A stretch of 64,000 nt of DNA, taken from positions 14,218,496-14,282,495 of the forward strand of contig JASKMD010000003.1 in the NCBI GenBank assembly GCA_030144725.1, written 5' to 3'. A program made the position numbers and the translations under genes. The DNA comes from Haematococcus lacustris. Its lineage: Eukaryota > Chlorophyta > Chlorophyceae > Chlamydomonadales > Haematococcaceae. This document shows, piece after piece, positions 54,897-64,000 of the stretch. Within the stretch, counting starts at the first letter, position 1, and every line of letters begins with the position of its first letter. The notes beneath the pieces are model-generated. The model was not told the DNA's origin. It made no database searches and worked only from the letters and a program-made list of their open reading frames with translations.

Positions 54897-56143
54897 CGCA
54901 GACACTCCTAGCTGGCCATCAGCCAGGGTCACGCCAGAAGGCAGGTAGTGCTGCAAGGTGGATAGACCCGGACGGGACAACACTTGGGGCACGGCCTCCA
55001 GCAACCAGGAGCAGCCCTTGAGCGTGCGGCGAATGCTCCTGACACAGCCCCTGCTCAGCCCTGCACATACCTCAGTCAAGACGTTGCAGGGCATGGCGTG
55101 ATGGCCCTGGACCCCCTGGTGCTGGAGCTTATTGGGTCTCGACCAGCCAGCTTGGACACTGAGGGAGCCCAACACAACATCAACCTAGCCAAAGCAGGTT
55201 GCAGTGTCCCTACAGTTGTTGCTGCCGTGCCATTGGTTACTGTCAGTTTAGACAGCTCGTACACAGCGCCATGCAGGAACATAAGCTGTGCAGGCTTCAC
55301 ACCTCTCCCGCCCGACTGCCAAGTCACAGCACAGCCAGGATGTAGTGCCGGGCCGGGCTAGGGCAGCTCTGGCTGTATGGCACAAGCCATATTTCTTGCA
55401 TGGGGCTGAGTAATTCTTGCATGGGGCGGGTAGGGGCATGCATGGGGTTGGGTGGGACCCCTGGATGCACCCCTAGCCATCAGCGGTATTCCTTGTGAGG
55501 CTGAGATTATACCTGAAAGTATGGCTGCTGTAATTGCAGCAGGGTTTACTTATTGACTTATCGTAGTGATTTGTGCATAAGGACATGTTAGTGTCAGGGT
55601 CAGAGCAGGCAGGCAGGGTTGACTGGGTAGGCGGTTGGGGAGAGTGGGTTTGCGAATGAGGGTTGACACACATTGCATGTATCTGAGGGGAGTGTCACCT
55701 GACGTCGCCAGATCAGTGCAGCAGGTGCGATGGGTGTTGGTAGCCAGCAGACAGCCCCTCAAGCAGGATACAGTCCATTTGCATGCTATCGTGAAACGTA
55801 TAAGTGGCTGGTTGATGAGTTGCACATGTATGGTGCATGCCATTGCCGGAGTGATGAGGCACTGCTGGGAAAGAGGAATGTATCGGGGTAGTCTTGCAGG
55901 AGCCCAGGACCAAGCAAGGCGGCAAAGATGAATGAAGAATTGTGATGAATATGTACATGCACCCTTCTTATACATGGTAACACACCAAACACTCCTCCTA
56001 GCGCAAGGAACCATCCTGCCAGGGTGCTGATTTGTAGGTGATCTTCCTCCACAATGATATATCTCATGCATCTTTTCCATGGGTAGCAGAGCGTGTCTCA
56101 CGAACCTCACAAGGTGAGCCTGGAACTATTGTTCGCCATTCAT
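54897..56143. other. Interval between the phosphatase gene and LINE-A
   Basis: The 3' UTR of the phosphatase gene should lie in the first part; a TGTAA occurs near 55527. On the minus strand 54890-55070 reads SIRRTLKGCSWLLEAVPQVL and onward after a possible acceptor. It could be an exon of an unknown convergent gene, but no family is recognised. Two TTCTTGCATGGGGC repeats occur at about 55391-55430. Otherwise nothing. Confidence 0.4.
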
Positions 56144-56155
56144 CAAAATCACTTA
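56144..56155. repeat. LINE-A target-site duplication, 3' side
   Basis: CAAAATCACTTA, identical to 61830-61841. Confidence 0.85.
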
Positions 56156-56192
56156 TATGCTAGATGGCTTACACCGCTTAAGCCGTCAGCCG

Positions 56193-59100
56193 TTAGGCTG
56201 CTAGGCCGCCCTCCCCCTCAAGGGGTTCGGGACTTTCTGAAACGCACTTCATAGCAAGGTGCACAAACAAAGGTGCACATGGGCTCAACATGAAGTCATG
56301 CAAGTTCTCATTGTTGTTCTGTAAAGTCAAGGCAAACTCCGGCTGCTCCCTGATGGAACTCGTGGCAGTGCACTCAAAGATGAAATGCATGGCGTCATCC
56401 ACTACCCCCTCTGTGCATCTGGTGCATGTGCGATCAATGAAAGTTACCCCCTCAAACCGAGCCTTCTCCACCCCCAGACCGCTGTTGCCTAGCCTGAACC
56501 TAGTCAAGCTCGTGCGGACTTCTGTAGATAGCTGTCTATTAAGCAGGTGTGGTGCCATGTGATTGATGCCAATGCCGTCCCCATGCTTAAACCATGCAGC
56601 ATACGAACATCTCTCCCGATGCACCGTCTCAGGCAGTCTAGGGTCTCCCTCAAACCCAACCCAACGCCTCCCCCACCTCTCGAGCCACTTGACTTCCATA
56701 GCCTTGGTGCCTAGGACCATGTCCGGGCTCAAGGTGAACTCACCCCCCATCAGCTCTCTGGCGGCAAGCTGGAACTGAGCACTCCAACTAGCCTGACAGC
56801 TCCTGCCTAACTCCACATCTGCCTTGATGACCCTCATCAGCAGGTCACTGTGGGAAAGTTTGGCAGTGTTCCAGAACTTGCATGCAGCCCTTAGCCAGTA
56901 AAGTTGGAGGGGCAGCTGCCCCAACTCATGCAGCACCATCAGGCCTGACACTGAGCTACGTACCCTGGCAGCAAACCTGAGAAAGCTGAGCATGCGTGTT
57001 TGCACTGGGTTGGAGAGTTGCACACCATGCCCAAGGAAAGCAGTGCCCCATACCTGGCTGCCATACAGCCCTAAGGGGAGCACAAACGCTCTAATGAGGT
57101 GACACAGGGCATATGGATCATGCAGGACCCCATACTCTCTGGCACGCTTGCACGCCTGGCGCATGGCGAGGAACATGCCAGCCCTCATATGAGTGGCAGC
57201 AAAAGCAGGGGTGGCGCTGGGGTTGAAGTGCATGCCTAAATACTTGAACTCTCTCACCACAGGCAGGATCTCATGCTTGTACCCAATGCTAGGTGCTGCA
57301 GTCTGTGAGTTGCCATTGAAGACCATCACTTTTGACTTGCCCACATTGACTGTAAGGTGTTTCCTGTCTGCAAAGCCTTGCAGCTGGCAGACCAGCCGCT
57401 GCAGCCCGTGGGACGAGGTGCTCACCAGGGTCAGGTCATCAGCATACATGAAGTGGGTGACAGGTGTGCCTTGCACTCTCACAGCATCAACAGGACCCAG
57501 GAACTCCTTACTAATGTCGTGAACATAGAGAGCAAACAAGAGTGGGCTGATGGGGCAGCCTTGCTTGACACCTTGGTCCGGAGTCACTGGGGGGGTGCGG
57601 TGGGGGCCATCTATCAGCACATAGCTATCATCCCTATACAGACCCTCCAGGCAGGCAAGCAAGGGCTGTGGCAGCTTGACCCCAACCCGCAAGTGTTCCC
57701 ACAATTGTTGTCGAGGTATGTGATCATAGGCCTGTTTGAAGTCAATGAAGGCAGTGAAAAGCTTGCGGTGCTTGGCATCTGCGCTAGCCTTTTGAGCATG
57801 GACAAGATGGCGCAGAATGAACATGGGTTGCATGGTGCTGCGTCCCGGGATGAACCCAAACTGCTCAGCTGGCAGCACTTTGTGTGTCATGCACCAGGCA
57901 GTCAGCACGTGCCGCAAGACGTTAGCATACAGGCGGTACAACACACTACTCACAGCAAGCATTCTGTACTTGTTGGGGTCTGTGGGGTCTGTGTCCTTGA
58001 AGAGGGGGCTGATTCTAGCTACCTTCCAAGCCGCTGGGATGATCCCCGTGCGCATCATGCTGTGAAACCATGTGGCAAGCAGAGGGAGCAACAAGTATGT
58101 GGTAACACCCTCCTCAACTGTGCGGGCGTGCTTGATGAAGGGGGCTGGGAGCCCATCCAGGCCAGGTGCTGTGTCATTGTTGAGCTCACGTAGTTGTGCT
58201 TGTACAATGGATGTGATGTTGTCAAGATGGGGCAGCTCATAGGCAGGCGGATGTGTTGTGATAGGGGCAGGGACAGAGTGAAGTCTGCCTCTCCCAAGAG
58301 GGACGGCTTGCAAATGGGCAGGCACAGCTTGCCTGGTCCTGGCTGGCTCAGGGATCACATCGGGTGCTTCGTGTGTCGTAGTGGTTGTTGTGAAATAGGC
58401 CTGCAGATGCTGATGCCACTTGTCAATGGGAACCATGGACTGTTGGCGTGCGTGCTTGACACGGAGCATCTTGAGTGCATCCCCAGGGTTGTGCTTGAGC
58501 ATGTCTAGAAGCTTGGCAGCTCTGTGCTTGGACCACGCAGACTTAGCTCTAGCAACCAGCCTCCTATAGGCCTGCTTTCTAGCCCTGTAAAGGTGCAAGG
58601 CCTCCCCGCTACGCAGAGCCTGCCAGAGTGCGGCTTTAGCCTCCTTGCATGACCGGTCAAACCAGGCAGGCTTAACTGTGGTGTGCTTGTCAACACGCGC
58701 CAATGGGCAGAGCCTTGGCCTGAGCATCCCCGCACTGCCCGCAGCCCGTGATATGATGTCATGCACAAAGCGGTTGATGGAGTCAGGGTGTGTGCCTTGC
58801 TCAACAGCCTGCTTGACAGCCATGACCTCCTCTTCTAAGGCAATGAGGGCGCCCACATACCGAGCAGCATGATCTGGCTTCCATTGGAACTGTGGGCCAG
58901 TGTGGCAGTCAGCATTGCAGGTGTGGACGGGTGTAGTGGCTTGTGCTGGTGCCTTGAATGATAGGGTAATGGGGGAGTGGTCAAACTCATGGCAAGCGTC
59001 AGGGAAGGAAGATGTGTGGCTCAAAGAGTAAACCGATTCACTCATGATGATGTGCTCCGTGCGAGTGCTAGCTCTGCAGGTGCGCTGTCCCATGTCCCCA

Positions 59101-59735
59101 TGTCCCCTGCCGGTGGTGGCAACAAGGCCTGTAGCTGATAGCACGTCAACTAGCTCCCTGCCCGCTAAGTTAGACTTGGCTGGGCCAATCCTAGGCACGC
59201 AAAGCTCCGGATGCAGCATGGCCCAGCCATGGAGGTCACCTATCTCGCTCAGCTTGCCTAAATGAGAGTTCAGGTCACCCATTAGGAGGACATGTGGTGT
59301 GTGTGATGTAGCCTCTTGGAGCTCTAGCAGCAAGTGGTTGAAGTGCTCGGAGACATTGTGAGCGGGGGGTATGTAGCACACACCCAGCAACACATCGCCC
59401 TCAAGCCCACACACACACCCTGCCAGCCTGACCCAAAGCAGCTGCATGGCACTACTGGTGCGCCATAGCCTGGCGTGCCTGGCTAGCTCCTTGCGCAGCA
59501 GAAGGGCCACCCCCTGACCCGGCACCCCCTGACGTGAAACAGTAGTGTGAAAGGCACTATGGGTGGGCGCATGCTGCATGAACTCCGCTATCCTATTGCT
59601 GCGTGTCTCGCACAGAGCGATGACATCATGCTCGGCCACCAGCCTCCTAATAGCTGTGAACTTGACTGAGGTGGTGTCATGCTTAAGGCCATTGACATTG
59701 TGGACCGCTAACCTGAGCTCCCGGGGGGCGAGTCC
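56193..59735 (-). CDS. LINE-A ORF2: apurinic-type endonuclease and reverse transcriptase
   Basis: Mobilises the element by target-primed reverse transcription. The frame opens directly after the ORF1 stop TAG (59738-59736) and runs 1,180 codons. It starts with the endonuclease (LAVHNVNGLKHD, IALCETRS, LLMGDLNSHLG, and FDHSPITLSF as the DH motif). The reverse transcriptase follows, with WKVARISPLFK, FGFIPGRSTMQ, AFIDFKQAYD, VKQGCPISPLLF and FMYADDLTLVS (about 57425-57450). A CCHC-like tail, CTRCTEGVVDDAMHFIFEC, ends it. The first in-frame ATG lies beyond the NVNG and CETRS residues, so an active enzyme requires readthrough of the UAG or non-AUG initiation. Confidence 0.93.
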   Translation of the reverse strand, partial: GLAPRELRLAVHNVNGLKHDTTSVKFTAIRRLVAEHDVIALCETRSNRIAEFMQHAPTHSAFHTTVSRQGVPGQGVALLLRKELARHARLWRTSSAMQLLWVRLAGCVCGLEGDVLLGVCYIPPAHNVSEHFNHLLLELQEATSHTPHVLLMGDLNSHLGKLSEIGDLHGWAMLHPELCVPRIGPAKSNLAGRELVDVLSATGLVATTGRGHGDMGQRTCRASTRTEHIIMSESVYSLSHTSSFPDACHEFDHSPITLSFKAPAQATTPVHTCNADCHTGPQFQWKPDHAARYVGALIALEEEVMAVKQAVEQGTHPDSINRFVHDIISRAAGSAGMLRPRLCPLARVDKHTTVKPAWFDRSCKEAKAALWQALRSGEALHLYRARKQAYRRLVARAKSAWSKHRAAKLLDMLKHNPGDALKMLRVKHARQQSMVPIDKWHQHLQAYFTTTTTTHEAPDVIPEPARTRQAVPAHLQAVPLGRGRLHSVPAPITTHPPAYELPHLDNITSIVQAQLRELNNDTAPGLDGLPAPFIKHARTVEEGVTTYLLLPLLATWFHSMMRTGIIPAAWKVARISPLFKDTDPTDPNKYRMLAVSSVLYRLYANVLRHVLTAWCMTHKVLPAEQFGFIPGRSTMQPMFILRHLVHAQKASADAKHRKLFTAFIDFKQAYDHIPRQQLWEHLRVGVKLPQPLLACLEGLYRDDSYVLIDGPHRTPPVTPDQGVKQGCPISPLLFALYVHDISKEFLGPVDAVRVQGTPVTHFMYADDLTLVSTSSHGLQRLVCQLQGFADRKHLTVNVGKSKVMVFNGNSQTAAPSIGYKHEILPVVREFKYLGMHFNPSATPAFAATHMRAGMFLAMRQACKRAREYGVLHDPYALCHLIRAFVLPLGLYGSQVWGTAFLGHGVQLSNPVQTRMLSFLRFAARVRSSVSGLMVLHELGQLPLQLYWLRAACKFWNTAKLSHSDLLMRVIKADVELGRSCQASWSAQFQLAARELMGGEFTLSPDMVLGTKAMEVKWLERWGRRWVGFEGDPRLPETVHRERCSYAAWFKHGDGIGINHMAPHLLNRQLSTEVRTSLTRFRLGNSGLGVEKARFEGVTFIDRTCTRCTEGVVDDAMHFIFECTATSSIREQPEFALTLQNNNENLHDFMLSPCAPLFVHLAMKCVSESPEPLEGEGGLAA

Positions 59736-60153
59736 CTAGCCCCGACCCTCTCCCACGCCCTGAGCCCCCACCGCCCTGAGCTTACCCGTAGGAGTCTCCC
59801 CAGACGCACCTAACCCCGCTTGATGCCTTGTGCGGTGATTCCCCAAAGGGGGAGAGAGTGGGCGGCTCTTGGTTGGGGAGCCTGGGGCCGAGTGGCCGCC
59901 ACCCTCCAGGGGGAAGGGCGGGGGGGGGGGCAGATGGTCGAGGACTGCTGCTGTTGCTGCTGCATTGCGCTGTGTCTGGTTGGGCAGGGTGGGGCGACCA
60001 GGTGCCACAGTCTTGGCTGTTGTCTGGCTGGGGCCCGCTGCTGCTGCTGCTGCTGCTGCTGCACTGCGCTGCACCTGGTTAGGCGAGGCGGGGCGGCTGC
60101 CCGGCACAGCTGTCTTCCCCGGAGCCTTGCCGGCTGGTGCCTGGTTAGGCCCC

Positions 60154-60188
<35 letters not shown>

Positions 60189-61336
60189 ACTGCGCTGCAC
60201 CTGGTTAGGCGAGGCGGGGCGGCTGCCCGGCACAGCTGCCTTCCCCGGAGCCTTGCCGGCTGGTGCCTGGTTAGGCCCCCCTGCTGCTGCTGCTGCTGCT
60301 GCTGCTGCACTGCGCTGCACTTGGTTAGGCGAGGCGGGGCGGCTGCCCGGCGCAGCTGCCTTCCCCGGAGCCTTGCCGGCTGGTGCCCGGTTAGGGCCCC
60401 CTGCTGCTGCTGCTGCTGCACTGCGCTGCACCCGGTTAGGGGGGGGGGGCGGGTTAGGATCTGCAGGCTGGTTGTCCTCTTCCATTGCTGCAGCAGCCGC
60501 TGCCGCACCCTGCTGCTGCTGTTGATGCTGCTGCTGCTGTTGACGGGTGGCGAGGGACCTTGGTAGGAGGAAGGCTGCAGGCTGGTCCGCAGCCGCATAC
60601 TCACAGGCTGCCTCAATGCTGCACTCATCCATGCTTTTCAGGTCTGGCTTGCTGAGGTTGCTGAGGTGGACAAACAGGGGGTAGGTAATCTGCTTCCCCT
60701 TCCAGGTGGTGATGATGGCTGTACGTGACTTGTTGCACTCAAAGCGCATGCCGTGTACAGGGGACCGCACACTGCTCTTATCCACAACGGCCTGCAGCTG
60801 CCGGCGAGCTGGCCACACGACACGCTGCAGCGGACCCTTGCCCAGGTCTGCTGGGAGTGCGGCCTGCTGGGCAGCAGCCAGAACGCTGAGGGCTGAGGCA
60901 TGGGAGCCGACACTGACCTTAGCGATAGTCGGGCTAGAGTGCATTACCCGGGCATCAGTGACGCCGACGCTGGTGCACAGAGCCTTGATGGCTGCCTCAT
61001 CAGGGCGGGGGGCAAAGAAGACCACCACCCCCGCATTGCTGCGCTGCTCTGTTGCTAGCTGGATGTTGAAGGCCATTGCTGCCAGCTGCACGCTGCAGCG
61101 CTGCTCCACTGAGGCCATCTCTGCACGCACCTCCCTCGATTCTCCCTCTAGCTCAATGTGCCCCACACTCAGTTTGGCTACGTCGTATTGGACATTCTGC
61201 AACTCGCTCTTAACTGTCTCAATGGTTTGGTTGATGGAGGTCAGTTGCGGCATGACTATCTGCTGCAGCGTCTGTGTCAGTGTTTGCGCTAGTACCTCCT
61301 GGAGCCGGGCCTCAGTTATTGGTGAGGCCCCTGCCC

Positions 61337-61428
<92 letters not shown>

Positions 61429-61637
61429 CGCTGGTGCTGCTCCCGCTGCTCGTTGAGAAAACGCTCTGTGAGCTGCTCAGATAGAGCAATGCGAGCTGCC
61501 TCCTCCAGAGTGAAGTGGTCGGCACCCCGGGCTGCTGTTGCCGCTGACTGCTCTGTGGGGGGGTGAGACCGAGGCCTGGTCAGTGGGAAAGAGGCGAGGA
61601 CAGCGAAGGAGTTGCTGAGGGGGGTAGGTTTGGCCAT
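59736..61637 (-). CDS. LINE-A ORF1 protein (RNA-binding/gag-like, poly-Gln and repeat rich)
   Basis: The first ORF of the LINE, probably the RNA-binding protein of the ribonucleoprotein particle. It starts at the ATG at 61637 (MAKPTPLSNSFAVLASFPL); an open extension reaches a GTG at 61742. 633 residues. After about 60 residues comes a long Gln tract from (CTG)n, then a region with coiled-coil character (TSINQTIETVKSELQNVQYD). A globular stretch follows with ARVMHSSPTIAKVSVGSHAS and GMRFECNKSRTAIITTWKGK. The C-terminal part consists of tandem repeats PASPNQVQRSAAAAAA / GGPNQAPAGKAPGKAAVPGS. It ends at TAG 59738-59736, in frame with ORF2. No zinc knuckle was seen. Confidence 0.85.
60040..60430. 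repeat. Coding minisatellite in LINE-A ORF1, period about 115-125 bp
   Basis: Three to four tandem units, each with (CTG)n followed by CACTGCGCTGCACCTGGTTA and GCCTTGCCGGCTGGTGCCTG. Units differ mainly in the number of CTG codons (poly-Ala on the minus strand), so the frame is preserved. Confidence 0.85.
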
Positions 61638-61829
61638 GTCGGGCGCGGGGCTGGATAGCACAGGTAAGAGTTGGAGGCGCCGCCAATGCGGCTTGCGGCT
61701 TACGGCTTGCGGCTTGCGGCTTGCGGCTTGCACGGCTTGCACGGCTTGCGGCGGCGTGCTGCGGCGGTGTTGACCCCTTTTAATGTTAGTGTTGGTGTTA
61801 GTTGACCCCTTTTAATTTGACGGGCCTAG

Positions 61830-61841
61830 CAAAATCACTTA
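61830..61841. repeat. LINE-A target-site duplication, 5' side
   Basis: CAAAATCACTTA, identical to 56144-56155. Confidence 0.85.
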
Positions 61842-62176
61842 CGATGGTAGAGCACTCATCACGTCATCACGCACGTCATCACGTCATCACGCAAGGACGC
61901 AATGATTTGAAAGAAACGTTGCGCATACATACATTTCTGGATTTGGGGTCCAGCACACCTGGAACTTATTTCTGGAGCAGAGCTCGTCAGGCAGCCTCTT
62001 CACTACCTCTGTAAACCCAGCACTCAGGGTTGACATCCCTGCTCTCACACCCTCTCACTCCTACCCTGCACTGTCATGAACATTAACAAGCGCACTCAGA
62101 TAATAACCAGTAACAAGCACACTCTCCCTTCCTTCATGTTCATCACTATTTCTGCACACTCTTCCATTAATCAATG
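61842..62176. other. Short intergenic region
   Basis: Contains ATCACG/CATCACG repeats near 61856-61890. The part near 62176 should be the 3' UTR of the minus-strand transporter gene. Nothing else recognised. Confidence 0.5.
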
Positions 62177-62405
62177 TTACGCATTAGGTCTGACTGTTTT
62201 GCCCCACATCGCCTGCAACTCACGAGCGGCGAGCTTGAGGATCAGTAGAGCCGCAGTCAGGGCGCTGAGGTAGAGCATGGTGAAGACGTTGTCAAAGCCC
62301 CCATGCTGTGAGATGTAGCCGGTAAGCAGGGGCCCCAGGGCGGCACCCAATGAGCCCATCCCGTCAATAATGGCTGTCACTGTGGCCAGTGCTTTGCTAT
62401 TGCCC
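62177..62405 (-). CDS. Last exon of an SLC37/glycerol-3-phosphate-type MFS transporter (partial)
   Basis: After a CTGCAG acceptor the exon reads [32 protein letters not shown] and a final helix [19 protein letters not shown], then ends at a stop at 62177. The pattern [24 protein letters not shown] is characteristic of the C-terminal helices of the organophosphate:phosphate antiporter/SLC37 branch of the major facilitator superfamily, which exchange sugar phosphates or glycerol-3-phosphate for phosphate across membranes. Upstream exons are not found between 62406 and 64000 and should lie beyond the window. If so, the plus-strand Fanzor-like gene at 62732 sits in its intron. A detached exon fragment is the alternative. 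Confidence 0.6.
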
Positions 62406-62731
62406 TGCAGCTCAGAGGGTAAAGGGAGGGCCAGCGTGTGGGGCAGGTGGGGTGGGGGCTGTACAAGGCAGCGCACATGGCTGGCGCAAGATGCTGGAGA
62501 CTTTGGTTGTGGCTAATCACAGACTTATCCAGGCTCAGCCTCAGCCTGATAGCATCAGATGACCTGTGTTGACTAATAAGCGGGAGAGCCCCTCTCAACT
62601 AAGTGTAGAATGGATGTGTAGTAATAAAAACATTGTAATGGATACCATTTTCGCCCTAATGGAATGGATGGCGACCTGATGCGCCCTCCATCACGGCCTC
62701 TCCGCTTGGATGGTGTTGCTGAAACCCTGTG

Positions 62732-63941
62732 ATGCCGCCGAAAAGGAAACGCAAGCGCCCGGTCACCCCCGCACAGGGTGCAGCCGGTAAGCCACTAAGC
62801 GCAACGAAAGGCTAGGCCCTCCTCACGACCCGACGCAGTGTGCACCACGCGACATTGCGACTCCGTTGGCGTGTGCTGTGCCGTCCCATGTAATGCAGGT
62901 CCCAGTGGCAGTGGGCAGCAAGAGGATGAGGGGCAGGGACAGGGTGAGCAGGAGGTGATTGCAGAGCGGCGCCAGGTGATCAAGGCCGCCTTTCGTGCCC
63001 TTGTGGAGGCAGCGCGGCCTGACCTCAGCCCAGCTCAAGTCGATGCAGTGGTGGCACAGGTCAACCAGCGCATGACCATGGGCAGCATGCAGTGTTGCCT
63101 GGCAGCGGTCATGTCGCTGACCATTCTGCTCCAGTCCTTCCTAGGCCAGCCTACACCCGGCTTCCCAGCGGCAGGTCCAGCCCCATGCCCCCCTCCCCCA
63201 CCTGACCCAGCCTGCCCTCCCTACTCTCACCCCTGCCTCCCCACACGCCGCTCACCCCGCAGTGCAGCCCCCCCAGCCCAGCTGCCCCCCTTAGTTCAGC
63301 TGGACATCGAGGACCCCAACCTGCTGCCACAGATCAAGGCTGCCATGGACCTGCGTGTGCATGCCCGCCAGCCATGTGAGCTGCACCTGCCGCCTAACCA
63401 GCCTAGGCCCGCAGACTGGGTACCCCCAGCAGGCCAGGTCAACCACCGGCTGTTGCGCCCAGCCTGGAGCCTGCGGCATGCTAAGTGTGTGCGGGGCCTG
63501 AAGTGGTGCCATGAGGTGCCGCCCAACCCTCCTCCCCCTCCCCCTCCCCCAGCCCCCCTTGCCCAGGACCCCCATGCCCCTGCCCAGGACCTTCTTGCCC
63601 AGGAGCCACCTGCCCAGGCCCAGCCCCCTCCCCCAGCCCAGGACCAGCCCCCTGCCCAGCCCCCACCTGGCCCAGTGCCCAGACCCCAGGCCCCCCCATG
63701 GGGCAGGTGGCTGGACCGGGACACCAACCCCTGCCTGAACTTCCAGCGCATTGGGGAGAGCAAGCAGCGCCCCCTGGAGCTGTGCCGCTGGAAGGACCTG
63801 GAGGCCCTGCCCGCCATTGGCAAGGAGTATCAGCAGCGCTACAAGCTGGTCAATGACCGGCTGCCCAAGGTCAGGCAGAGGCTGCACCGGGCTGCAGAGT
63901 ACCGGAGGGGCATTGATGGCCGGGCCCGCAACAATGCGTAG
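62732..63941 (+). CDS. Fanzor/TnpB-like protein, internally deleted but open (2 exons)
   Basis: Exons 62732-62786 and 62899-63941 (GTAAGC donor, ATGCAG acceptor) join in frame to 365 residues. It starts MPPKRKRKRPVTPAQ, a classic nuclear localisation signal. A helical segment REVIKAAFRALVEAAR-like, with RPDLSPAQVDAVVAQVNQRM, follows. After a Pro-rich region it has PCELHLPPNQPRPADWVPPA, RLLRPAWS, more Pro repeats, and the C-terminal GRWLDRDTNPCLNFQRIGES as in relics A and B. The segment with VDEFRTS present in relic A is missing, so the nuclease site is incomplete. It is probably a non-autonomous derivative or domesticated remnant. Extra introns inside 63110-63280 are possible. The family call rests on the shared C-terminal signature. 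Confidence 0.55.
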
Positions 63942-64000
63942 GCCCTAATAGTTTGCACAGGCTGTTAGCATTTCAAGTATTAAGCTGTTGGTTTTGATGA

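Larger units (their letters stand above)
56156..61829 (-). mobile_element. Complete LINE family A (L1-like non-LTR retrotransposon)
   Basis: A 5.67-kb element on the minus strand bounded by perfect 12-bp target duplications. From its 5' end (61829) it has a leader with (CTTGCGG)n-type repeats and two GGGGTCAAC-containing units, ORF1, a UAG, ORF2 with endonuclease and reverse transcriptase, and a short 3' UTR ending GTGTAAGCCATCTAGCATA. ORFs are open. A truncated relative lies at 7346-7449. Complete ends with matching duplications suggest a recent, full-length insertion. Confidence 0.92.

Noticed and set aside
59820..60566. Plus-strand Cys/Leu-rich ORFs over LINE-A ORF1
   Set aside because: They are antisense shadows of the (CTG)n and repeat-rich ORF1, with runs of Cys or Leu only.

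Overview
The window is nuclear DNA of a green alga, most likely a chlamydomonadalean. The reasons are a plastid-targeted aerobic Mg-protoporphyrin monomethyl ester cyclase (CRD1/CTH1 type) with six exons, GC-rich coding sequence with many compact GT-AG introns, CAG/poly-Q rich proteins, and abundant Ty3 and LINE retroelements. Palindromic repeats and the Fanzor-like family recall Haematococcus-type genomes, but the species is inference.

Layout. 1-7585: nested transposons. A 5'-truncated LINE (family B) is split by a complete Ty3/gypsy chromovirus (471-6789; 200-bp LTRs, CCCTT target duplication), followed by 3' scraps of two other LINEs and a 1.2-kb pure GGGGC array. 9149-16982 and 17483-25316 are the same 7,834 bp on either side of exactly 500 N, probably an unmerged contig overlap. 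This unit holds arrays of a perfect 20-bp palindrome, a LINE-B copy with the empty Ty3 site, a CAG-rich gene fragment and a three-exon DPH4/DNAJC24-like gene whose second intron carries an antisense Fanzor/TnpB-like relic. 25317-43301: a small plastid membrane protein gene, a very large minus-strand gene with a possible SHOC1/ZIP2-like C-terminus, and, divergently transcribed, the cyclase gene. 43302-46991: repeats, a coiled-coil ORF, and GGGGT and GGGGC arrays. 46992-54896: a 13-exon purple acid phosphatase gene with three antisense Fanzor-like fragments in its introns. 56156-61829: a complete LINE (family A) on the minus strand with a 12-bp target duplication. 62177-64000: the last exon of an SLC37-like transporter (minus) and a spliced Fanzor-like gene (plus).

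There are no operons. Host genes and mobile DNA are interleaved. Three points stand out. A Fanzor/TnpB-like family recurs, antisense and inside introns of host genes. Two unrelated retroelements both separate gag/ORF1 from pol/ORF2 by a single in-frame UAG followed by GGA. A palindrome array flanks an otherwise unexplained 3-kb segment in inverted orientation.
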